64,000 nucleotides of DNA from Fibrobacter sp. UWB13 (GTDB lineage Bacteria > Fibrobacterota > Fibrobacteria > Fibrobacterales > Fibrobacteraceae). Shown piece after piece: positions 1 to 6,585 of this stretch. Made by a program: the position numbers and the translations under genes. Positions within the stretch are counted from its first letter, which is position 1. Each line of letters opens with the position of its first letter. A model generated the notes under the pieces. The model had not been told where the DNA came from. It was given only the letters and a program-made list of their open reading frames with translations, and searched no databases. Location of the stretch: NCBI RefSeq assembly GCF_900177805.1, contig NZ_FXAX01000001.1, positions 248,001 through 312,000 of the forward strand, in the 5' to 3' direction.

Positions 1-243
1 TTCCAGATTGGTCATCATGGCTCTGCGGACTTGACGGTTGTCGCTCCGGGTATTGCCATGGCTCTTATCACTACGGTGGCTGGCCTTTTGGTGGCAATAC
101 CTGCCTCTGCCGGGTATAATTACTTTACCTCTAAAAATGGAAGTAATGAAACTTCGTATTACAACTTTGGATCGCAAGTTTTGAGCTTGTTCAAGAGAGG
201 TGACATGCTCGCTGTTGAAGGAGTTGCCGAGGAGGAAGCGTGA
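1..243 (+). CDS. tolQ: TolQ/ExbB-type proton channel subunit, 3' end only
   Basis: The reading frame is open from the first base, so the N-terminus lies upstream of the window. The visible 80 residues contain the last membrane helix of the MotA/TolQ/ExbB family (PGIAMALITTVAGLLVAIPA) with the family's GI(A)xALxTT pattern, then a short cytoplasmic tail rich in Glu. In the family this subunit forms the inner-membrane proton channel with TolR and powers TolA. Its stop overlaps the GTG start of tolR, and the downstream genes are the rest of the Tol-Pal system, which is why TolQ is preferred over ExbB. Confidence 0.9.
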   Translation, partial: FQIGHHGSADLTVVAPGIAMALITTVAGLLVAIPASAGYNYFTSKNGSNETSYYNFGSQVLSLFKRGDMLAVEGVAEEEA

Positions 244-656
244 AACGCAGCCGCCGTAAGGACTTAAAGCAGGAACTCAACCTCACGAACATGATTGACA
301 TCGTGTTCGCCATCTTGATTGTGTTTATTTTGTGTGCACCGTTGATGAGCCAGGGCGTGAAGGTCAATCTCCCGCAGGTCAAGGCTCCGACGATGGAACA
401 GCAGAAACTTTTGAAAGTTTCCATCACCAAGAATCTCGAAATTTTCATCGCCGATATGCAGGTGGACATGGAAAGCTTCGAGAGCATTTTCAAGTCGCTG
501 TGGAACGGCGAAATGGCTGTGGTCATCAATTCGGACGAAGCAGTAAGTTACGGCTTTGTGATGAAGGTTGTGACGCTGGTACAAAAGCTCGGTGTAACGA
601 AGCTCGGTTTCTTGACAATGACCCCAAAAGACGAACTGGTAAATGAAAAGAAATAG
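240..656 (+). CDS. tolR: TolR/ExbD-family biopolymer transport protein
   Basis: 138 residues, the usual length for TolR/ExbD. It has a basic cytoplasmic start, one membrane helix at about residues 17-39 carrying the conserved proton-path Asp (NMIDIVFAIL, Asp20), and a periplasmic domain. It couples the proton motive force to TolA together with TolQ. The GTG start at 240 overlaps the tolQ stop (GTGA) and the 3' end overlaps the next gene by 14 nt, so translation is probably coupled through the operon. Confidence 0.92.
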   Translation: MKRSRRKDLKQELNLTNMIDIVFAILIVFILCAPLMSQGVKVNLPQVKAPTMEQQKLLKVSITKNLEIFIADMQVDMESFESIFKSLWNGEMAVVINSDEAVSYGFVMKVVTLVQKLGVTKLGFLTMTPKDELVNEKK

Positions 657-1578
657 GGACCATATCCAATATTTCGAGACGGAAAACGATGGATCTTTAT
701 TCAAGATCATCGTGTGTGCTGTCGTGTTTCATTTGGCGGTTGTCGGGACTTTGATGGCTTTGCACAATATTGATTTGAGCAAGCCTGCCGAAGAAATTCC
801 CGTGTTCGAAATGGTTCAAGTCGATGAACCGGTAAAGCAGCCGGTGGCTCATGCCCCGAAGCCGGAACCTGAACCGCAGCAAGCGCCGAAGGTGGAACCG
901 CCTCCTCCGAAACAGCCCGAGCCGGTGCCGGAAACGACTCCTGAACCTGAACCCGCTCCAGAGCCGACTCCTGTGAAAACGCTAGAGCCGGAAGCTCCGC
1001 AAGTTCCTGAAGAACCTGCTCCCGAAGTGAAGCCGGATACGCCGGAACCTGTGCCTGTGCCGGAACCCAAGTCCGAAGAAAAGAAGCCGGAAGAAAAGGT
1101 CGAAAAGCCAAAGCCGGTTGAGAAGCCTGTTGAAAAGCCGGTGGAAAAGGTCGCGAAGAAAACGGTTGAAAAGAAGAAGGTCGAAAAGAAACCTGCGAAA
1201 AAGCCGAAGGATGACGACGACTTTGATATCGACGATTTGAATTTGCAGAAGTCGTTTGAATTGCCGAGCCTCAAGGCGGTAAATCCGATTGATATGGACC
1301 CGCTGATGCAGGTGTTCCTGGAACGCGCGAAGGCAAAAATCATGAGCAATTTCAATCCGCCAAATGGACTGACGATTAATCGTGATGCAAAAACGACGGT
1401 ACAGTTTACAGTTGAACGTTCTGGTACGATTACTAGTGTGTTCCTCAAGCGTTCTTCGTCGAATAGCGCATGGGACCACTTGTCGATGCGTGCGGTGAAG
1501 ATTTCGAAGTTGCCGGAACTCCCGCCGACGTACAAGGGTTCAAGTCTTGTGTTGCAATTTAACTTTACGCCGAACTAG
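643..1578 (+). CDS. tolA: TolA/TonB-like energy transducer
   Basis: 311 residues: a membrane anchor at about residues 20-43, a long Pro/Glu/Lys-rich periplasmic spacer (about 55-190, many PEP, KPVEKP and EEK repeats), and a C-terminal TonB/TolA-type domain (about 210-311) ending in LVLQFNFTPN. In this family the spacer crosses the periplasm and the C-terminal domain touches TolB/Pal or outer-membrane receptors. It overlaps tolR and lies upstream of tolB and pal, so it fills the TolA position, although the domain itself scores by eye as TonB-like. The repeats on the opposite strand make long Ser/Gly-rich spurious frames. Confidence 0.85.
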   Translation: MKRNRDHIQYFETENDGSLFKIIVCAVVFHLAVVGTLMALHNIDLSKPAEEIPVFEMVQVDEPVKQPVAHAPKPEPEPQQAPKVEPPPPKQPEPVPETTPEPEPAPEPTPVKTLEPEAPQVPEEPAPEVKPDTPEPVPVPEPKSEEKKPEEKVEKPKPVEKPVEKPVEKVAKKTVEKKKVEKKPAKKPKDDDDFDIDDLNLQKSFELPSLKAVNPIDMDPLMQVFLERAKAKIMSNFNPPNGLTINRDAKTTVQFTVERSGTITSVFLKRSSSNSAWDHLSMRAVKISKLPELPPTYKGSSLVLQFNFTPN

Positions 1579-1595
1579 AAAAAGGAGATGCCCGC

Positions 1596-1618
1596 CCTTC
1601 GACAGGCTCAGGGACCTG
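1596..1618. repeat. Half copy of dispersed palindromic repeat
   Basis: The short gap before tolB holds the sequence ttcgacaggctcaggg, the same core as the longer inverted repeats at 32283-32327 and 36432-36476. It sits inside the Tol operon without disturbing a gene. Confidence 0.6.
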
Positions 1619-1639
1619 GCTGGGTGTAGCAAATTTAAT

Positions 1640-2914
1640 ATGAATAAAATAAAATTGCTTTTTGTGTTTGTTGCGATGGCGCTTGCGGTGCCTGCGTTTG
1701 CGGTGATTGATACGATTGCTGTGGATGTGGGAATTTCGGTATTCCAGACGATGCCGATTGGCGTTGTGCCTTTTGAAGAAAATGGAAACATCAAGTGGAC
1801 AAATGAAGCTCCGCATTTGATTTTGACGCGTGATGCAAACCTCACGGGGCGTTTTGAAGCTGTGAGTTCGGATAAGTTTGACTTGGTGCTTTTTAGCAAG
1901 AAACGCGCTCGCCAGTACGTGACCGGCAATGCGACCAAGCTCCCGAACGGAAAAATCAAGCTTGATTGCTATCTGTATGCTTCCGAGACGAAGGACGTAT
2001 TGCTTGGCGAAAGCTATACCGTGAAGCCTTATGACGTGCGTCAGGCGGTGCATTCGTTCTTTGACAAGGTCGTTTATCGCTTGTTCGGGGAACGCGGTGT
2101 CGCTTCGACAAAGCTTGCTTATGTTTCGAAAATCGATGGCGTGAAACAGGTCGTGATTTCGGATTACGATGGTTTCTCCCGTCGTCAGATTACGCGTGAT
2201 TCTTCAATCAATATGATGCCGGTTTGGCAGAAGGGCAACAAGGGCCTTGTGTATGTGAACTTCCGCAAGCAACGCCCGAACCTTTACGCCATCACGTTTG
2301 GCGGCAAGGAAACTCCGCTCTTTACGCAGTTCAAGCAGACGTTTAGCCCGGCTGTAAACCCGAAGACCGGTGAACTCCTTTTCTCGGTGACGGAAGGTGC
2401 AAAGACGGAACTTTATCGCGGCGACATGAAGACCGGTTCTGCGCAGAAGTTCTTGCACTTGAAATCGAATCAGGTGAGCCCTTCTTGGAGCCCGTTTGCA
2501 AGCGAAGTGCTCTTTACGAGTGACCGTGGTGGCTCTCCGCAAGTGTACGCGGTAGGGAAGGATGGCACGGACGTGCGACGCATTACGTACATGGGCCATT
2601 ACAATGAACGTGCAAGCTGGTCCCCAGAAGGGGATCGGATTGTCTACACGTCGATGGACGATGGCAAGATGAACATTTATACTTGCGCTCTTGATGGTAC
2701 GGATATTATCCAGCTGACATCGAACGCGGGGAATAACGAACACCCGACTTGGTCGCCCGATGGCAAGCTGATTGCATTTGCAAGCGACCGCGGTGGCAAT
2801 TATCAAATTTATATTATGCGTAAAGATGGAAGTGGCGTCACTCGTATTACGAATGGTGTCGAAAATACCGCACCGACTTGGTCCTGGTTCTTTGACGATA
2901 AAAAATTTAAATAG
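1640..2914 (+). CDS. tolB: Tol-Pal system beta-propeller protein TolB
   Basis: 424 residues from the ATG at 1640, chosen because it gives a clean signal peptide (MNKIKLLFVFVAMALAVPAFA); frame upstream of it is read through the dispersed repeat and is not protein-like. An N-terminal TolB domain (about 25-170) is followed by a six-bladed beta-propeller with the typical repeats WSPFASEVLFTSDRGG, WSPEGDRIVYTS and WSPDGKLIAFASDRGG. TolB is a periplasmic protein that binds Pal and TolA and helps constrict the outer membrane at division. It is followed 11 nt later by pal. Confidence 0.95.
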   Translation: MNKIKLLFVFVAMALAVPAFAVIDTIAVDVGISVFQTMPIGVVPFEENGNIKWTNEAPHLILTRDANLTGRFEAVSSDKFDLVLFSKKRARQYVTGNATKLPNGKIKLDCYLYASETKDVLLGESYTVKPYDVRQAVHSFFDKVVYRLFGERGVASTKLAYVSKIDGVKQVVISDYDGFSRRQITRDSSINMMPVWQKGNKGLVYVNFRKQRPNLYAITFGGKETPLFTQFKQTFSPAVNPKTGELLFSVTEGAKTELYRGDMKTGSAQKFLHLKSNQVSPSWSPFASEVLFTSDRGGSPQVYAVGKDGTDVRRITYMGHYNERASWSPEGDRIVYTSMDDGKMNIYTCALDGTDIIQLTSNAGNNEHPTWSPDGKLIAFASDRGGNYQIYIMRKDGSGVTRITNGVENTAPTWSWFFDDKKFK

Positions 2915-2925
2915 AGGAGTGAATT

Positions 2926-3504
2926 ATGGGTAAGGTAATTAAACTCGCTTTGATGGGTACGGCTGTTGCACTCTTTGCTTGGGGTTGCAGCAAGGAAAAG
3001 CCTGAAACGGATCCGCAACCGCAGACGGCGCCGGAAGCTCCTGCGGATTCTACATTGAACCTCGATACGCTTGTGACGGATACGTTGAGCGCGGATTCTT
3101 TGGCACGCTTGGAAGCGGAACGCCTTGAAGCAGAACGTGCACGCTTGGAAGAATTGATCAACCGCATCATGCTCGAAGATGTTTACTTTGACTATGACCG
3201 CTCCGAATTGACCGAAAATGCAAAGCGCTTGCTTGCGCAAGTGGCTGAAATTCTGGTCAATGAAAATCGCTTTATCGTGACGGTCGAAGGTCATACGGAT
3301 GCTCGCGGTACTGAAGACTACAACATTTCTCTGGGCGCTCGCCGCTCGACGGTGGTGCGTGAGTTCTTGATTGCGTACGGCGTGGATGCCAACAGGCTTG
3401 TTTCGGTAAGCTATGGCAAGGAACGTCCGAAGGTGCAGGGAACTGACGAAACGGCGTATTCCAAGAATCGCAGAGCTCATTTCCGCGTGTCCATTGATCA
3501 ATAG
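2926..3504 (+). CDS. pal: Peptidoglycan-associated lipoprotein Pal
   Basis: 192 residues. A lipoprotein signal ends at Cys21 (LFAWGC), followed by an acidic linker and a C-terminal OmpA-like domain (about 80-190) with the motifs FDYDRSELTENAKRLL, VEGHTDARGTEDYN and LGARRS that bind diaminopimelate peptidoglycan in this family. Pal is outer-membrane anchored and is the wall-binding partner of TolB. Ribosome site gaggag lies just upstream. Confidence 0.95.
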   Translation: MGKVIKLALMGTAVALFAWGCSKEKPETDPQPQTAPEAPADSTLNLDTLVTDTLSADSLARLEAERLEAERARLEELINRIMLEDVYFDYDRSELTENAKRLLAQVAEILVNENRFIVTVEGHTDARGTEDYNISLGARRSTVVREFLIAYGVDANRLVSVSYGKERPKVQGTDETAYSKNRRAHFRVSIDQ

Positions 3505-3522
3505 TTTGGGGAGGATTTGATT

Positions 3523-4383
3523 GTGAATTTGAAGTCTTTATCTCTTGGCGTTGTTTTGGCTTCGTTTGTGCTTTCGGGGTGCAGTAGCATTACGATGTTG
3601 CGCACAAAAGAAATGCGTGCAGTCGGAGACGATGTCATTGCCAAAAATGACTCGGCGTACAAGGCTCTTTCTGCTGAAAATGCATCGCTCCGTGCAGAAC
3701 TCGATAGCGTGAAGGCGCAGCTTGATGCTTCTGCAGTGGCGCAAAAGCGCTTGCAGGCCGAAGTGACGGTGCTTTCGAATCGCATGAGTGAAGAAACGGT
3801 CCGTCGCGATACGCGTCAGGAAGAAATCATCTACCGCTTGGATTTGCTACTTGGCAAGTCTGACAAGATTTTGGCAAAGAAGGTGGTGGTGAACAACGGC
3901 GTGGCTAGCGCTGTGATGGAACCGGACGCCAATGCAGAAAAGATGATTGAAGCGGAAACGATGTTCAATGCCGCTCATTCGGATTATCACCGAGGTGAAT
4001 ACAAGCTTGCGTACAATGGCTTTAAGCAGGTTTATGAGCTTGTGAAAAAGGGCGAAATGGCGGAAGGCGCTCTCTACTGGATGTCGCTTTGTTTGATTGA
4101 AGCGAATCAGGCGGCAAAGGCAAAGACGCTCCTCACGAATCTCGTGGATTCTAATCCGAATGGGATGAAGGCTTGCGCGGGCATGTATAAGCTTGCTTCG
4201 ATTTACGGCAATGAATGCAATCTGGACCGTAAAAAGCAGTATTTGCAGATGATCCTTTCGAACAATACGTGTGCTTCGACTCCAGAACTGGAGCAGGCCG
4301 CGATTTCGTTGCAGGAAATGCTTGACTTTAAGTCTCCGGATGGGCGCTCGGCAACGGAAATTTGCAGAGAGCAGATGCGATAA
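3523..4383 (+). CDS. cpoB: CpoB/YbgF-like Tol-Pal accessory lipoprotein
   Basis: About 287 residues. The GTG at 3523 is chosen because the strong site GGGGAGGA (3508-3515) is 7 nt before it, whereas the upstream TTG at 3517 is only 1 nt away. A lipobox (VLSGC) is followed by a probable coiled coil (about 30-95, SAENASLRAELDSVKAQL) and a TPR-type helical region (about 140-285, FNAAHSDYHRGEYKLAYNGF). CpoB/YbgF coordinates peptidoglycan synthesis with Tol action; E. coli CpoB is soluble, so lipid anchoring is a difference. Last gene of the operon. Confidence 0.82.
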   Translation: MNLKSLSLGVVLASFVLSGCSSITMLRTKEMRAVGDDVIAKNDSAYKALSAENASLRAELDSVKAQLDASAVAQKRLQAEVTVLSNRMSEETVRRDTRQEEIIYRLDLLLGKSDKILAKKVVVNNGVASAVMEPDANAEKMIEAETMFNAAHSDYHRGEYKLAYNGFKQVYELVKKGEMAEGALYWMSLCLIEANQAAKAKTLLTNLVDSNPNGMKACAGMYKLASIYGNECNLDRKKQYLQMILSNNTCASTPELEQAAISLQEMLDFKSPDGRSATEICREQMR

Positions 4384-4390
4384 ATACGAA

Positions 4391-4415
4391 AAAAGCCGGC
4401 TGGGAGCCGGCTTTT
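4391..4415. terminator. Bidirectional intrinsic terminator between tol operon and murA
   Basis: A perfect 10-bp stem (AAAAGCCGGC / GCCGGCTTTT) with a 5-nt loop lies between the convergent cpoB and murA genes; A and T runs on both sides suit termination in both directions. Confidence 0.85.
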
Positions 4416-4425
4416 GTAATTGCTT

Positions 4426-4461
4426 GGACCCTATCGTTCGCCTTGCGGCTCCTCCAGGGTG
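4426..4461. repeat. Dispersed repeat copy (GGACCCTATCG...GGGTGACA type)
   Basis: The gap downstream of the terminator carries ggaccctatcgttcgcc and ctccagggtgaca, an imperfect palindromic unit of the same general class (TGTCAxCCTG...GGxTCC ends) as those at 30017 and 41022. Confidence 0.5.
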
Positions 4462-4471
4462 ACAAAATTTT

Positions 4472-5749
4472 TTAATCGTCGCGGGCGTCTGGGTTGAAAC
4501 GCTTGACGGTCGCACCGATCTTAGCCATCTTAGCTTCGAAATCTTCGTAACCGCGGTCGAGGTGGTAAATACGGCTGATGGTCGTTTCACCTTCGGCAAT
4601 GAGACCAGCGAGAACGAGAGCAGCGCTTGCGCGGAGGTCGGAACCCATGATGTCTGCACCTTCGAGCGGGAGACCGCCCTTGATTGTAGCGGTGTTGCCG
4701 TTCAGCTGGATAGATGCGCCCAAGCGTTCGAGTTCAGCGATATGCTTGAAACGGTCGTTATAAACCGTGTCTTGCACGAGGCTGTTCCCTGGAATGGAGA
4801 GGAGCGTTGCCATGAACGGGGCCTGCATATCGGTCGGGAATCCCGGGAACGGGAGCGTCACAAGGCTCATCGGCTTGAGTTCCTGCTGGCGGGCATCGAC
4901 TTCGGCCCAGTCGGCACCGACGTTCACCTTGCAACCGATTTCACGGAATGCGTCGAGCGTAGAGGCGATGTGTTCCGGAATGATGCGAGTGACTTTCACG
5001 CGGCCGCGCGTGATGGCGGCGGCGCAGAGGAACGTGCCTGCTTCAATGCGGTCCGGGATGGTGACGCCTGTACCCGGGCGGAGCGATTCGACGCCCTGGA
5101 CGGTAAGGGTGCGCGTTCCGCGGCCCTGGATTTTGGCGCCCATGCTTGTGAGGAAGTCGATGAGGTTGTCAATTTCGGGTTCGAGGGCGGCATTCTGCAA
5201 GACGCTCACGCCCTTGGCAAGTGTTGCTGCCATCAAGACGTTGACTGTTGCACCGACGCTAGAAATCGGGAAGTTGAAGTTACCACCGGGGAGGCGGCCT
5301 TCGCATGTGGCTTCGACATAGCCGTGAGTGACGGTAATCTTTGCACCGAGCGCTTCGAGACCTTTGAGGTGCAGGTCAACGGGGCGCGGGCCCCAGGCGC
5401 ATCCGCCGGGGAGCGAAACGCGGCAACGTCCGAATCTGGCGACGAGAGGGCCGAGCACGTAGAAGCTTGCGCGCATGGTCTTCACAAGTTCATACGGAGC
5501 TTCGAGATGGTCTACACCGCGGGTGTCGATTCTCAGGACGTGGCTTCCGCCGTTGATGTGGCAACCGATCACGCGGAGCACATCGGACATGGTCTTCATG
5601 TCTTTCAAGTGCGGAACGTTTGTGATTTCAGAAACGCCATCGGCGAGGAGCGCTGCAGCCATCACGGCAAGCACGGCGTTTTTGGCACCAGAAATTTCAA
5701 CTTCACCATTGACCGGTGCTTTCACTTGCGGAACAATAAACTGATCCAT
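4472..5749 (-). CDS. murA: UDP-N-acetylglucosamine 1-carboxyvinyltransferase MurA
   Basis: 425 residues, full family length. MurA transfers enolpyruvate from PEP to UDP-GlcNAc, the first committed step of peptidoglycan synthesis, in the cytoplasm. Visible landmarks are the substrate-binding Lys (SGAKNAVLAVM, Lys23) and the catalytic loop PGGCAWGPRPVDLHLKGLE with Cys117, the residue alkylated by fosfomycin in sensitive enzymes. It starts 5 nt downstream of the RDD gene, so both are likely co-transcribed. Confidence 0.97.
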   Translation of the reverse strand: MDQFIVPQVKAPVNGEVEISGAKNAVLAVMAAALLADGVSEITNVPHLKDMKTMSDVLRVIGCHINGGSHVLRIDTRGVDHLEAPYELVKTMRASFYVLGPLVARFGRCRVSLPGGCAWGPRPVDLHLKGLEALGAKITVTHGYVEATCEGRLPGGNFNFPISSVGATVNVLMAATLAKGVSVLQNAALEPEIDNLIDFLTSMGAKIQGRGTRTLTVQGVESLRPGTGVTIPDRIEAGTFLCAAAITRGRVKVTRIIPEHIASTLDAFREIGCKVNVGADWAEVDARQQELKPMSLVTLPFPGFPTDMQAPFMATLLSIPGNSLVQDTVYNDRFKHIAELERLGASIQLNGNTATIKGGLPLEGADIMGSDLRASAALVLAGLIAEGETTISRIYHLDRGYEDFEAKMAKIGATVKRFNPDARDD

Positions 5750-5754
5750 ATAAA

Positions 5755-6519
5755 TTAAACCTCTTTATTTTCTTTTTGTTCGATGGCATTATGAACGACA
5801 CGAGTCTGTGCGATAAAGTCGTGTAACGCTCTCTTTTGCGGATCGATAAGGACAATCAGGTAACCCAGACCATAAAAAATGAGTGTCGCTTGCGTGACGA
5901 TGCTTGCCACAAAGCGGAAAAATGAGAAAGCCCAAGAGAGCTTTTCGCCATTTGCCATTTCGACATGAATGCGCAAGAGCTTTTTGCCCGGTGTGGCGCC
6001 CCAAACCGCGTGGAAAACGATAAAGTAAATTGCCTGTACAACGCTCCAAATCGTAAAGAACGTGGACATTCCGGGGAGTTCGAGCGCCTTGGAAACGAGT
6101 TCCGTGGAGGCGGGGTTGTCGATGTACTGGTTTACGATTTCGGAAACGGCGTTCAAGTCCAGCATTCCTGCCAAACTCATGACGTAAAGGAACAACGCAC
6201 CGACTATAGAAAGAATTAAGTTGTCTATAATAAACGCGTTCGCGCGTACAAAAAATCCTGCGTAGCGTTTACGGTTTAGCTTGCTCTGGAGAAGCGTTTC
6301 AATCGTCTGCTTGAGGAGTTCTTCTTCGGTTGGCTCCGGGGGTTCGCTTGCTTCGGGAAAATCCTTCCATGCTTTCCAATTAGTTTCGCCGGAGTGCCAG
6401 ACTAAAGTTTCGTCTTTTATCTTGCCTTCGTTGACAAAATCTCTAATTTCATCGATAGAATAAGGACCTTGACGCCTATCCCCGTCGGTGATTGATGTAT
6501 CGATATAAAACCATTTCAT
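5755..6519 (-). CDS. GYF_2 and RDD domain membrane protein
   Basis: 254 residues. The N-terminal 60 residues (WFYIDTS, GPYSIDEIRDFVNEGKI, DETLVWHSG) match the GYF_2 type domain, a presumed protein-binding module. From about residue 90 an RDD domain follows with hydrophobic helices and the pattern FVRANAFIIDNLILS, ending with ALHDFIAQTRVV. RDD proteins are integral membrane proteins, some proposed to be ion antiporters; the function here is not known. It precedes murA closely and diverges from the rapA-like gene across 66 bp. Confidence 0.85.
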   Translation of the reverse strand: MKWFYIDTSITDGDRRQGPYSIDEIRDFVNEGKIKDETLVWHSGETNWKAWKDFPEASEPPEPTEEELLKQTIETLLQSKLNRKRYAGFFVRANAFIIDNLILSIVGALFLYVMSLAGMLDLNAVSEIVNQYIDNPASTELVSKALELPGMSTFFTIWSVVQAIYFIVFHAVWGATPGKKLLRIHVEMANGEKLSWAFSFFRFVASIVTQATLIFYGLGYLIVLIDPQKRALHDFIAQTRVVHNAIEQKENKEV

Positions 6520-6585
6520 GTTGAGGAATAATTTAGTAAAAAGTTCGCAAGCCGAATTTTCGAAAAAATCCTAAATTTACAGGTT

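Noticed and set aside
849-1535. Ser/Gly/Phe-rich antisense frames under the TolA/TonB gene
   Set aside because: They mirror the Pro/Glu/Lys repeats of the spacer and lack any start context or motif.
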